From assembly GCA_034190875.2 (NCBI GenBank), contig CM067354.1, forward strand, positions 5,195,315 through 5,259,314: a DNA stretch of 64,000 bases, in the 5' to 3' direction. Both the position numbers and the translations under genes were made by a program. The notes beneath the pieces are model-generated. The model was not told the DNA's origin and did not search any database. It worked only from the letters and a program-made list of their open reading frames with translations. This DNA comes from Urechis unicinctus. Its lineage: Eukaryota > Annelida > Polychaeta > Xenopneusta > Urechidae. Below, one piece after another: positions 13,506 through 24,010 of the stretch (the first letter of the stretch is position 1; each line of letters begins with the position of its first letter).

Positions 13506-13579
13506 AGCAGAGTGGCGCAGTGGAATCGGCTGCTGGGCCCATAACCCCGAGGTCCATGGATCGAAACCACGCTCTGCTA
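13506..13579 (+). pseudogene. tRNA-iMet-like, type B copy 7, with CTG insertion
   Basis: A CTG triplet is duplicated before the anticodon stem (AATCGGCTGCTGGG), giving 74 nt. A long T-run (about ten T) follows. Confidence 0.7.
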
Positions 13580-14319
13580 ACACGTTTTTTTTTTTATGCA
13601 CGAATTGACGACATTATGCTTACAAATTAAGCTTGTTGGTTCAAGACCATATCCATTGAGCTCCAAACTGAGCAGCAACGCTTGAACAAATCCCGTGGAA
13701 ATCATATTGTACACGCATTTAGGGTCAATAACTATTTTTCATTCGAAAAGTTCTGAGGCGCAGATCAAGATTAAATTTATTGTCCATAAGAATTACCAAT
13801 AACTCGAATTTCATCAGTGCCATAAAAGTATCATTATTATTGCTGTAAGGAGAAGGAGGTGCACAATAAATGTCATTCATCATGTCCTGTTACTCAGATG
13901 CAAGCATTCTAATCATCTGCAGTAATATTGGTTGCCCAAGTTGGACGTTAACGATTATTAGATCTGAATTCTAGCACCAATATGAATTACCGTAAAGTGT
14001 GACAATAGTTTGCCCTAATAAATTTTATTGATAAAGTTCATTGTCCATATGGATAACCAAATACTCGTTCTCTTTAACCTAATATCTGATCATTGGCACG
14101 GCTGTGAAGGGTAGCCTTGATAGCGAATTCCATGTCATTCCTCACGCCCTACTACTCAACTGCAAATATCCTAATATATGTTACTTGAGCTTGGCTTTCC
14201 AAATGCGTACTATATGTCAGTTTATCTTTACCCGATCCCTGAATATAACTACCCTAAATGTCCGACAATTAGTTGGTCAAATAAATCCTATATATATTTT
14301 TGACAATTATATATAGAAT

Positions 14320-14391
14320 AGTAGAGATGCGCAGTGAATTCGTGCGGGGCCCATAATCCAGAGGTCCGTGGATCGAAACCACGCTCTGCTA
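14320..14391 (+). pseudogene. tRNA-iMet-like relic, type C copy 7
   Basis: Standard type C. Confidence 0.8.
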
Positions 14392-15137
14392 ACACGTTTA
14401 TTTATGCAAGAATTGACAACATTATGCTTACAAATTAAGCTTGTTGGTTCAAGACCATATCCATTGAGCTCAACACTGAGCAACAACGCTTGAACAAATC
14501 CCGCGGATATCATATTGTACACGCATTTAGGGTCTATAACTAGTTTTCATTCGCAAAAGTTCTGAGGCACAGATCAAGAGTAAATTTATTGTTCATAAGG
14601 ATTACCAATAACTCGAATTTCATCAGTGCCATAATATTACCTTTATTATTGTTGTGAGGAGAAGGAGGTGCAAAATAAATGTCATTCATCATGTCCTGTT
14701 ACTCAGATGCAAGCATTCTAAACATCAGAAGTAATATTGGTTGCCCGAGTTTGAAGTTAATGTTTATTTGATCTGAATTCTAACATCAATATGAGTAATC
14801 TTAAAGTGTGACAATCGTTTACCCTAATAACTTTCATTGATAATTGTTATTGTCCATATGGATAACCAAATACTCGATTTCATCTAAACTTAACTTAAAA
14901 TCTGATCATTGTAACAGCTGTGTAGGGAGGTCTTTGAAAGCGAATTTCATGTCATTCATCACGCCCTACAACTCTCAACTGCAAGTATCCTACATATCTT
15001 ACTTGAGCTTGGCTTCCCAAATGCCTATTATATGTCAGTTTATCTTATGCCGATCCTTGAATATAACTAACCTAAATGTCCGACAATAAGTTGGTCAAAT
15101 AAATCCTATATATATTTTTGACACTGATATATCGAAT

Positions 15138-15209
15138 AGCAGAGTGGCGCAGTGGAAGCGTGCTGGGCCCATAACCCAGAGGTCCGTGGATCGAAAACAC
15201 GCTCTGCTA
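15138..15209 (+). tRNA. tRNA-iMet-like, type A copy 8
   Basis: Standard type A; T5 follows. Confidence 0.8.
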
Positions 15210-15673
15210 ACTTTTTCGCGTTTGTATTCCTCAAAATTCGGACAACATGTGTTGAAAATTTAATTGTCTCACACCCATAACCATTTAGCTTTGCGCTCGG
15301 TAATTTTCCTTGAACAAATCCCCCATGAAGCTCTTTTTAACTATATGGTAATTCTATCCAAAAACGTGGCGAGGCGCTGATTTCGCACCGATTTATTGTA
15401 TATAAGAATAACCAAACACTCGATTTCCATGTACTTAATATCTGCGTATTGGTGCAGTTGTGAGGCGAAGCCAGGAAAACGTCTTTCATATCATGCATCG
15501 TGTCTTACTTCTCAAATGTAAGTATCCTGAAATTCTTACATCAGGTCGGCTTCCCAGATTCAAATTTATTGCCAGTATATCTCATCCCAGTCCTTGTATA
15601 CAAATAACATAAATGTCTAACGGTATGTTGATCTGATAATCTAATATGTACTAGTGACACATGCAAAACGAAG

Positions 15674-15744
15674 AGCAGAGTGGCGCAGTGGAATCGGCTG
15701 GGCCCATAACCCCGAGGTCCATGGATCGAAACCACGCTCTGCTA
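15674..15744 (+). tRNA. tRNA-iMet-like, type B copy 8 (probably degenerate)
   Basis: Standard type B; about eight T follow. Confidence 0.55.
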
Positions 15745-16484
15745 ACACTTTTTTTTTATGCACGAATTGACGACATTATGCTTACAAATTAAGCTTGTTG
15801 GTTCAAGACCATATCCATTGAGCTCCAAACTGAGCAGCAACGCTTGAACAAATCCCGTGGAAATCATATTGTACACGCATTTAGGGTCAATAACTAGTTT
15901 TTTTCATTCGAAAAGTTCTGAGGCGCAGATCAAGATTAAATTTATTGTCCATAAGAATTACCAATAACTCGAATTTCATCAGTGCCATAAAAGTATCATT
16001 ATTATTGCTGTAAGGAGAAGGAGGTGCACAATAAATGTCATTCATCATGTCCTGTTACTCAGATGCAAGCATTCTAATCATCTGCAGTAATATTGGTTGC
16101 CCAAGTTGGACGTTAACGATTATTAGATCTGAATTCTAGCACCAATATGAATTACCGTAAAGTGTGACAATAGTTTGCCCTAATAAATTTTATTGATAAA
16201 GTTCATTGTCCATATGGATAACCAAATACTCGTTCTCTTTAACCTAATATCTGATCATTGGCACGGCTGTGAAGGGTAGCCTTGATAGCGAATTCCATGT
16301 CATTCCTCACGCCCTACTACTCAACTGCAAATATCCTAATATATGTTACTTGAGCTTGGCTTTCCAAATGCGTACTATATGTCAGTTTTATCTTACCCGA
16401 TCCCTGAATATAACTACCCTAAATGTCCGACAATTAGTTGGTCAAATAAATCCTATATATATTTTTGACAATTATATATAGAAT

Positions 16485-16557
16485 AGTAGAGATTGCGCAG
16501 TGAATTCGTGCGGGGCCCATAATCCAGAGGTCCGTGGATCGAAACCACGCTCTGCTA
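16485..16557 (+). pseudogene. tRNA-iMet-like relic, type C copy 8
   Basis: Type C with one extra T after the acceptor strand (AGTAGAGATTGCGC). Confidence 0.8.
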
Positions 16558-17296
16558 ACACGTTTATTTATGCAAGAATTGACAACATTATGCTTACAAA
16601 TTAAGCTTGTTGGTTCAAGACCATATCCATTGAGCTCAACACTGAGCAACAACGCTTGAACAAATCCCGCGGATATCATATTGTACACGCATTTAGGGTC
16701 TATAACTAGTTTTCATTCGCAAAAGTTCTGAGGCACAGATCAAGAGTAAATTTATTGTTCATAAGGATTACCAATAACTCGAATTTCATCAGTGCCATAA
16801 TATTACCTTTATTATTGTTGTGAGGAGAAGGAGGTGCACAATAAATGTCATTCATCATGTCCTGTTACTCAGATGCAAGCATTCTAATCATCAGAAGTAA
16901 TATTGGTTGCCCCGAGTTTGAAGTTAATGTTTATTTGATCTGAATTCTAACATCAATATGAGTAATCTTAAAGTGTGACAATCGTTTACCCTAATAACTT
17001 TCATTGATAATTGTTATTGTCCATATGGATAACCAAATACTCGATTTCATCTAACTTAAAATCTGATCATTGTAACAGCTGTGTAGGGAGGTCTTTGAAA
17101 GCGAATTTCATGTCATTCATCACGCCCTACAACTCAACTGCAAGTATCCTACATATCTTACTTGAGCTTGGCTTCCCAAATGCCTATTATATGTCAGTTT
17201 ATCTTATGCCGATCCTTGAATATAACTAACCTAAATGTCCGACAATAAGTTGGTCAAATAAATCCTATATATATTTTTGACACTGATATATCGAAT

Positions 17297-17368
17297 AGCA
17301 GAGTGGCGCAGTGGAAGCGTGCTGGGCCCATAACCCAGAGGTCCGTGGATCGAAAACACGCTCTGCTA
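17297..17368 (+). tRNA. tRNA-iMet-like, type A copy 9
   Basis: Standard type A; T5 follows. Confidence 0.8.
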
Positions 17369-17834
17369 ACTTTTTCGCGTTTGTATTTCCTCAAAATTCG
17401 GACAACATGTGTTGAAAATTTAATTGTCTCACACCCATAACCATTTAGCTTTGCGCTCGGTAATTTTCCTTGAACAAATCCCCCATGAAGCTCTTTTTAA
17501 CTATATGGTAATTCTATCCAAAAACGTGGCGAGGCGCTGATTTCGCACCGATTTATTGTATATAAGAATAACCAAACACTCGATTTCCATGTACTTAATA
17601 TCTGCGTATTGGTGCAGTTGTGAGGCGAAGCCAGGAAAACGTCTTTCATATCATGCATCGTGTCTTACTTCTCAAATGTAAGTATCCTGAAATTCTTACA
17701 TCAGGTCGGCTTCCCAGATTCAAATTTATTGCCAGTATATCTCATCCCAGTCCTTGTATACAAATAACATAAATGTCTAACGGTATGTTGATCTGATAAT
17801 TCTAATATGTACTAGTGACACATGCAAAACGAAG

Positions 17835-17904
17835 AGCAGAGTGGCGCAGTGGAATCGGCTGGGCCCCAACCCCGAGGTCCATGGATCGAAACCACGCTCT
17901 GCTA
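17835..17904 (+). pseudogene. tRNA-iMet-like, type B copy 9, anticodon lost
   Basis: The anticodon loop reads GGGCCCCAACCCC instead of GGGCCCATAACCCC, so the CAT anticodon is gone. Confidence 0.8.
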
Positions 17905-18645
17905 ACGTTTTTTTTTTATGCACGAATTGACGACATTATGCTTACAAATTAAGCTTGTTGGTTCAAGACCATATCCATTGAGCTCCAAACTGAGCAGCAA
18001 CGCTTGAACAAATCCCGTGGAAATCATATTGTACACGCATTTAGGGTCAATAACTAGTTTTCATTCGAAAAGTTCTGAGGCGCAGATCAAGATTAAATTT
18101 ATTGTCCATAAGAATTACCAATAACTCGAATTTCATCAGTGCCATAAAAGTATCATTATTATTGCTGTAAGGAGAAGGAGGTGCACAATAAATGTCATTC
18201 ATCATGTCCTGTTACTCAGATGCAAGCATTCTAATCATCTGCAGTAATATTGGTTGCCCAAGTTGGACGTTAACGATTATTAGATCTGAATTCTAGCACC
18301 AATATGAATTACCGTAAAGTGTGACAATAGTTTGCCCTAATAAATTTTATTGATAAAGTTCATTGTCCATATGGATAACCAAATACTCGTTCTCTTTAAC
18401 CTAATATCTGATCATTGGCACGGCTGTGAAGGGTAGCCTTGATAGCGAATTCCATGTCATTCCTCACGCCCTACTACTCAACTGCAAATATCCTAATATA
18501 TGTTACTTGACTTGAGCTTGGCTTTCCAAATGCGTACTATATGTCAGTTTATCTTACCCGATCCCTGAATATAACTAACCTAAATGTCCGACAATTAGTT
18601 GGTCAAATAAATCCTATATATATTTTTGACAATTATATATAGAAT

Positions 18646-18717
18646 AGTAGAGATGCGCAGTGAATTCGTGCGGGGCCCATAATCCAGAGGTCCGTGGATC
18701 GAAACCACGCTCTGCTA
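18646..18717 (+). pseudogene. tRNA-iMet-like relic, type C copy 9
   Basis: Standard type C. Confidence 0.8.
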
Positions 18718-19455
18718 ACACGTTTATTTATGCAAGAATTGACAACATTATGCTTACAAATTAAGCTTGTTGGTTCCAGACCATATCCATTGAGCTCAAC
18801 ACTGAGCAACAACGCTTGAACAAATCCCGCGGATATCATATTGTACACGCATTTAGGGTCTATAACTAGTTTTCATTCGCAAAAGTTCTGAGGCACAGAT
18901 CAAGATAAATTTATTGTTCATAAGGATTACCAATAACTCGAATTTCATCAGTGCCATAATATTACCTTTATTATTGATGTGAGGAGAAGGAGGTGCAAAA
19001 TAAATGTCATTCATCATGTCCTGTTACTCAGATGCAAGCATTCTAAACATCAGAAGTAATATTGGTTGCCCGAGTTTGAAGTTAATGTTTATTTGATCTG
19101 AATTCTAACATCAATATGAGTAATCTTAAAGTGTGACAATCGTTTACCCTAATAACTTTCATTGATAATTGTTATTGTCCATATGGATAACCAAATACTC
19201 GATTTCATCTAACTTAAAATCTGATCATTGTAACAGCTGTGTAGGGAGGTCTTTGAAAGCGAATTTCATGTCATTCATCACGCCCTACAACTCAACTGCA
19301 AGTATCCTACATATCTTACTTGAGCTTGGCTTCCCAAATGCCTATTATATGTCAGTTTATCTTATGCCGATCCTTGAATATAACTAACCTAAATGTCCGA
19401 CAATAAGTTGGGTCAAATAAATCCTATATATATTTTTGACACTGATATATCGAAT

Positions 19456-19523
19456 AGCAGAGTGGCGCAGTGGAAGCGTGCTGGGCCCATAACCCAGAGG
19501 TCCGTGGATCACACGCTCTGCTA
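19456..19523 (+). pseudogene. tRNA-iMet-like, type A copy 10, T-loop deleted
   Basis: Four bases (GAAA) are missing from the T-loop, which destroys the B box and the T-arm. It lies in the last, incomplete unit near the gap. Confidence 0.85.
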
Positions 19524-19990
19524 ACTTTTTCGCGTTTGTATTTCCTCAAAATTCGGACAACATGTGTGAAAATTTAATTGTCTCACACCCATAACCATTT
19601 AGCTTTGCGCTCGGTAATTTTCCTTGAACAAATCCCCCATGAAGCTCTTTTTAACTATATGGTAATTCTATCAAAAACGTGGCGAGGCGCTGATTTCGCA
19701 CCGATTTATTGTATATAAGAATAACCAAACACTCGATTTCCATGTACTTAATATCTGCGTATTGGTGCAGTTGTGAGGCGAAGCCAGGAAAACGTCTTTC
19801 ATATCATGCATCGTGTCTTACTTCTCAAATGTAAGTATCCTGAAATTCTTACATCAGGTCGGCTTCCCAGATTCAAATTTATTGCCAGTATATCTCATCC
19901 CAGTCCTTGATATACAAAATAACATAAATGTCTAACGGTATGTTGATCTGATAAATTCTAATATGTACTTTTGACACATGCAAAACGAAG

Positions 19991-20060
19991 AGCAGAGTGG
20001 CGCAGTGGAATCGGCTGGGCCCATAACCCGAGGTCCATGGATCGAAACCACGCTCTGCTA
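19991..20060 (+). tRNA. tRNA-iMet-like, type B copy 10 (probably degenerate)
   Basis: Type B with one C fewer in the anticodon 3' stem (CATAACCCGAGG). It is the last copy before the gap. Confidence 0.5.
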
Positions 20061-20236
20061 ACACGTTTTTTTTATGCACGAATTGACGACATTATGCTTA
20101 CAAATTAAGCTTGTTGGTTCAAGACCATATCCATTGAGCTCCAAACTGAGCAGCAACGCTTGAACAAATCCCGTGGAAATCATATTGTACACGCATTTAG
20201 GGTCAATAACTAGTTTTCATTCGAAAAGTTCTGAGG

Positions 20237-20336
20237 NNNNNNNNNNNNNNNNNNNNNNNNNNNNNNNNNNNNNNNNNNNNNNNNNNNNNNNNNNNNNNNN
20301 NNNNNNNNNNNNNNNNNNNNNNNNNNNNNNNNNNNN
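20237..20336. other. Assembly gap, 100 N
   Basis: There are exactly one hundred N. This is the conventional filler for a gap of unknown size made in scaffolding, so the true distance and even adjacency between the tRNA array and the polymerase gene are unknown. Confidence 0.98.
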
Positions 20337-22259
20337 CGTGGTCACAGCAAAGGCATCTGGGTTGTTAGCAGACACCAGCTTATCAAGCGAGGCCAGGAGA
20401 AACTGTGCACTGTCAATGAAGCGCAACTGTCCAAGCGACAGGGAGATATATTTCTCCATGTTGTTGGGGATACAGTTGATGTTCCCCTCCACTTTGCTTA
20501 TACCCTGCATCAAGAGATGGGAGTCGTAGCCCCGCAGGTTATGGAACACCACAGGGATGGGTGTTGTCTTGGGACTCAGCCGAAGTTTCAGGTTACACAC
20601 GTTATGGGCTGGCCCTCTGTACAAGCCTGTTATATGGCAGTGATCGCGAACAGAGTCACAGCCCAGTTTTTTCTTGCACACATGACAGTGAGTTGCAGCC
20701 TTATGTGCCCTTCTATCCTCCCGAGTCATCCGCATTGGGACAGGCTTGGACAAAACTGCTTTGATCTTTTGCTCCTCCTGCTGCAGAGCCTGTAAGAACT
20801 TCTCCACAGTATCACTTCCTCTGTAAACCACAGGGGGTTCGGTCTTACCGTCACAACGAACAACCACATAGCCGTAGCCGCATCCTTGGTGTTCCTGCGT
20901 TCTCTGCGTGTTGCTCTTACCAGGATTAAGCGCAGGACCCAGAAGCTTCACTGTGAGCGCTTCAAAGTCAGCATAGATGACGTAGGGTGCAGCAAGCTGT
21001 TTCTGCCAGTTCTGGAAGGATAATATGTTCTTCCCTTCCTCAGGCATATCCACTCGCACAGTAGTTTGCCCTATCCCTATACACTCAGGCTTATGCACCA
21101 GGACCAGACCCTCTGATGTATATCCATGCAGACATAGTTCACAGAAGAACTTGCGCTCTTTATGTTTCGTCTGGTCATACAGCAAGCGGTTCAGGTCTTT
21201 GATTTGCGCGTAATGAAACTTGCCGTCCTTCTCAATCAGCATGAGGTTTATACGGGCACCAGAGTGCTTACTGATGCGGTGTACGATAGTGGTCTTCCCA
21301 TCCCAGCCAAAAACGTTCAAGGCTAGGTTAGCATGCTTTTCTATCTTCTCAGCATGCGACACCGGTGTAGGATATTCTACACCTGCACCCTCCAACAGAC
21401 CTAAGAGCCACTGAATGTTATATTTTGATGGTCGCTGTGGGTTCTTGGCTACCGGGTGCAGAGCGGCTACAACAGCCCATAGAATGCAGAAGTCGTCCCA
21501 GTTCTTTACATTTATGTTGGCCTGCTTAGCCGCCAGCGCAGCCGGAAGTCGCAGGTAGGAGCCACCCTTCAACGGTTGGTAGTTGGCAATATCAATCCAC
21601 AGAGTTGTGACCGCCTCAAACTCCCAGCCAGAACCTTGGTTGGTCCACTTCTCCAACCGCTCTTGGATATTAACAACACTCTGGTCCAACGCAACATCCA
21701 TGTCTTCTGAGGAGAGAACCATCTGCTGCTTATTACGCAACACAGGCTCAAAATACTCAGTGGTGTCATCATCGGCGTGCTTGGAGAGTCTTACCTTAAG
21801 GGCAAACTGACACTTGATTCCACCTAGCTCTTCTAGCTCACCAGTCAAAACTTTATGCATCTTCCGACGCATGCCCTTAAAGAACATCATAAGGTCCGAG
21901 CTAAGGGGGTGAGACTCAGGAACGTTCATCACCCATCCACGCAAATAGTTTTTAACAGCCCACTTAGTCTTCTTGAAGGCAAGACGCGCTGTGGGGACTG
22001 GGGACTGGGTTGCAGGGATGCGTGGGGTAGGGACAGGTCTGCGTGGGGCAGGGACTGGTCTGCGTGGGGCAGCAGTGGGGACAGGGGTGCGTGCCACCCC
22101 AGCCTTTATTCTAGCCAACATCTCTTTGTATGTACGGTCATATTCATTACGCACTTGGAGTGCTTTGAGTGCAACCTTAGAGCGTGGATAAGGAGGCTTA
22201 AAACCGTGAACTGAAACATAATCGTTTTGGGCTTCACGTGCTCGCTGATTATGAGTCAT
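20337..22259 (-). CDS. PolB: DNA polymerase B (protein-primed type), N-terminal part; C-terminus in gap
   Basis: A family-B DNA polymerase that would copy the element genome. The readable part is 641 codons from ATG at 22259 and runs into the gap in an open frame. It shows a proline-rich low-complexity stretch (residues about 57-92, RRPVPAPRRPVPTPR), a long N-terminal region typical of Polinton/adintovirus polymerases, a CxxC pair (FCELC, about 372), the 3'-5' exonuclease motif I (VIYADFEAL, about 427-434), a Cys/His cluster of HNH/endonuclease-VII style (HCHVCKKKLG to DHCHITGLYRG, about 524-549) and exonuclease motif II (FHNLRGYDSHLL, about 572-583). The polymerase palm motifs A, B and C are not visible; they should lie behind the gap. 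No internal lesion is seen. It is the last gene of the minus-strand series from the capsid gene. Confidence 0.93.
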
Positions 22260-22441
22260 GTTTACTATACAGTTCCATTAGTCTAAAAGGGAATTCGTTG
22301 ATACACAAAAGGCAATGACAATACAGCGAGCGGACTTTGACCTACGCAGTAAACACCCGTCTCTGACAAGGTGTCACGCTTCGTCGCACATAGGCCTGAC
22401 CGCCAAACCATGTTGTTGACAGCGCCACAAGATTTCTATTT

Positions 22442-22756
22442 TTATACAGTGGGGAATCCCCGTTCAGTGGCGCCGACTGGCGAGTCAGTGTCCCCAGCTA
22501 TAGGCCGTTGTGAAGCAATTTTTTTCTTTTGACGAAAACGACTGTGATTGACTTTATCGAACCCACAATCCATACACAATCCTACCTTATTATTTTTTAT
22601 AGCCTTCTGACAACCCGTACAAAGACGATTAATGACACCATGTTTTATCATATATCTGTGTAAATTACAAAACTCTTGCTCTTGCGTACAGGGCCTGTTA
22701 CAGGGGTCTTTCTTCCCGAGTAATATCCATGGGCACTTATTGTCAAATACTACCAT
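22442..22756 (-). CDS. Small Cys-rich zinc-binding protein
   Basis: A 104-residue protein with two probable zinc sites: CPWILLGKKDPCNRPC with FCNLH at residues about 9-33, and CTGC with CMDC at about 47-60. The first pattern (C, then P-C, then FCxxH) is known from short zinc proteins of large DNA viruses and related elements. The C-terminal 40 residues are basic and polar with no clear fold. It lies 182 bp upstream of polymerase B and 26 bp downstream of the integrase remnant on the same strand. A regulatory or nucleic-acid-binding role is plausible, but the exact function is unknown. Confidence 0.7.
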   Translation of the reverse strand: MVVFDNKCPWILLGKKDPCNRPCTQEQEFCNLHRYMIKHGVINRLCTGCQKAIKNNKVGLCMDCGFDKVNHSRFRQKKKIASQRPIAGDTDSPVGATERGFPTV

Positions 22757-22776
22757 TGTAATATATATAGATATCT
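22757..22776 (-). promoter_or_regulatory. TATA-like sequence before the zinc protein gene
   Basis: The plus strand reads tgtaatatatatagatatct directly upstream of the minus-strand ATG at 22756. It is AT-only enough to serve as a TATA box, but the distance to the ATG is very short, so it may instead be spacer. Confidence 0.3.
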
Positions 22777-22782
22777 ATTAGT

Positions 22783-23319
22783 CTAATTGGTAATACCGTC
22801 TGGCGGCAACTGGGCATCGGACGGCACCACAAGCAACTCCTCCTTTACAAAGCCACGGAGAGGTCCATCCAACAAATAGTATAGTAAAGGCTCACCAGAT
22901 TTAGTGACAGAGCTTCCATTCCGGTAAACATTGAGTGACCACACAGGGTCAGTGGCCCGCCGCCGGTGGTCTTGCTCTGCCTCACCAGGCTGGTAGAGGT
23001 AGCGAACGCCAACATCAGAGGGAAGCTTTTGCTCTTTGACCCCCAGAGGGCGTCCTGGTACGACTGCAGAGGGCTTTTGTGCAACTCGTTTTGCCTTTAT
23101 AGCATCTTTAGGTTTTTTTCCAGGGACAGGGACATCAAACTTTGGCCTGGGAATGTGTTTTGGCACTGGCAGGTAGATTTGCCATATAGCTTGCTTTGTT
23201 AGCCACCCCCTGGCAACTTCCTCAGAAACCCTCGCTTCTGTTGCAAGCTTCTTGATAGCTGTTATGCCTTTCCAGTAGCCCTTAGGACTATAGTAGATCT
23301 TTTGCATTCGACGATCCAT
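22783..23319 (-). CDS. Integrase remnant: N- and C-terminal domains kept, catalytic core absent
   Basis: A 178-residue open frame. Residues about 5-55 (YYSPKGYWKGITAIKKLA, then EVARGWLTKQAIWQIY) match the N-terminal helix-turn-helix region of Polinton-type integrases. Residues about 100-178 (ATDPVWSLNVYRN, YYLLDGPLRGFVKEELLVVP) match the SH3-like C-terminal domain of the same family. Full-length relatives are about twice as long, with an RNase-H-like DDE core between these parts. Here PRPKFDVPVPGKKPKDAIKA joins the two regions directly with the frame kept, and no D-D-E set is present. It should not be able to catalyse strand transfer; DNA binding may survive. The family comparison is from memory. 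Confidence 0.75.
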   Translation of the reverse strand: MDRRMQKIYYSPKGYWKGITAIKKLATEARVSEEVARGWLTKQAIWQIYLPVPKHIPRPKFDVPVPGKKPKDAIKAKRVAQKPSAVVPGRPLGVKEQKLPSDVGVRYLYQPGEAEQDHRRRATDPVWSLNVYRNGSSVTKSGEPLLYYLLDGPLRGFVKEELLVVPSDAQLPPDGITN

Positions 23320-23349
23320 ACAAAGTAAACGCTCGAGTCTCCAAATGAC

Positions 23350-23772
23350 CTACTTAGCAAGCCTGTATGCAACCAGCCCAGTTGCAGCCATACCCAGTAT
23401 AATGAACGCTACCTCACGCCCCCTCTGACCATCTGAGGGCTTGTAGAAGTCTGAAAGCTGCGGCTCAGAGCCCAACGGGTCGACGGTTTTATTCGTAATC
23501 AGGGAGTACTCACGCATAGCCTCGTCCGCATCCCTAAAAGTATGCTCGGCCTGTCCCTGGCGGCGCAGTTGCTCATTGATGAAGTCTAAACGCTCAGTTC
23601 TATTCTTGGCCCATGCTGCCTGAGCAGATTGAAGCTGCTCAATTGCCATATCATGACGTTTACGTTCCGCGTCCACTTGGCTGCCTCGTAATTTAGAGAA
23701 TAAAAAGTTGCTCCCAGAGAATGCAAGGGTGTTAACAAGAGCACCCCCAACAAGTAGCGCGAGTGTGGCCAT
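23350..23772 (-). CDS. Coiled-coil protein with hydrophobic ends
   Basis: 140 residues. The N-terminus (about 2-24, LALLVGGALVNTLAFSGSNF) and the C-terminus (about 121-138, VAFIILGMAATGLVAYRL) are hydrophobic and could span or enter a membrane. The middle (about 28-85) is charged and helical with a heptad-like pattern (ERKRHDMAIEQLQSAQAAW). The sequence resembles a small protein recurrent in this class of element, but its role is not known; a virion membrane or core linker would fit. Its ATG overlaps the stop of the upstream gene as TAATG. Confidence 0.75.
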   Translation of the reverse strand: MATLALLVGGALVNTLAFSGSNFLFSKLRGSQVDAERKRHDMAIEQLQSAQAAWAKNRTERLDFINEQLRRQGQAEHTFRDADEAMREYSLITNKTVDPLGSEPQLSDFYKPSDGQRGREVAFIILGMAATGLVAYRLAK

Positions 23773-24009
23773 TACTTCAGTATATCAACTGGTAAGATTC
23801 CTTGTTTAATTAGCATATCCTTTGTGGCCATAGCTAGTGATACATCGGCAACAACCATAGCCAGGTCCCGTGGGGTGAAATCATGACGTGGCACCCCACC
23901 ACCCAGAGCCATCTTAGCAAGCTTGGCATAACCTTGAAATACCGGAAACAACTACACCGTGGTACAGAGCGTTGATGAGCATTTTTCCATCAGTAATTGG
24001 TGTTGTCAT
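23772..24009 (-). pseudogene. Small conserved element protein, broken by one frameshift
   Basis: From ATG at 24009 the frame reads MTTPITDGKMLINALYHGV and stops early. A second frame takes over near 23935 (GYAKLAKMALGGGVPRHDF) and runs to a stop at 23772 that overlaps the next start (TAATG). Together they make about 79 codons in one gene slot with no other function. The C-terminal segment (AMATKDMLIKQGILPVDIL) has the look of a conserved family in related elements. The single indel could be a real mutation or a sequencing error. Function unknown. Confidence 0.6.
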
Positions 24010-24010
24010 C

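Larger units (their letters stand above)
1..20236 (+). repeat. Higher-order tandem array with tRNA-iMet-like genes, unit about 2,160 bp
   Basis: The same segment recurs nine times and then partially, with type A tRNA-like starts spaced 2154 to 2169 bp apart. Each unit has three monomers that begin with a tRNA-iMet-like sequence: A (about 545 bp), B (about 805 bp) and C (about 810 bp). The tails of A, B and C share related blocks, such as the boxes around ggataaccaaatactcg and ggtcaaataaatcctatat, so the unit itself grew by older internal duplication. Copies differ by only scattered substitutions and small indels. The array starts mid-flank at base 1 and stops mid-unit at the gap, so both ends are open. 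The many short open frames here recur identically in every unit and on both strands; they are by-products of the repeat, not genes. Confidence 0.97.

Noticed and set aside
493-20100. Dozens of recurring 60-84 codon frames (for example starting MYNMISTGFVQALLL or MLLSIWITKYSISS)
   Set aside because: They recur with the 2.16-kb unit, overlap tRNA-like sequence and exist on both strands; no codon constraint or family was recognised.
1-20236. CRISPR-like array
   Set aside because: The repeat is a 2.16-kb satellite with no short repeat-spacer pattern, in animal DNA.
1-20236. tRNA-derived SINE family
   Set aside because: Copies are strictly tandem with constant spacing, lack A-rich tails and target duplications.
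20173-20529. Plus-strand frame across the gap
   Set aside because: It only exists because N was translated as unknown; it is antisense to the polymerase.
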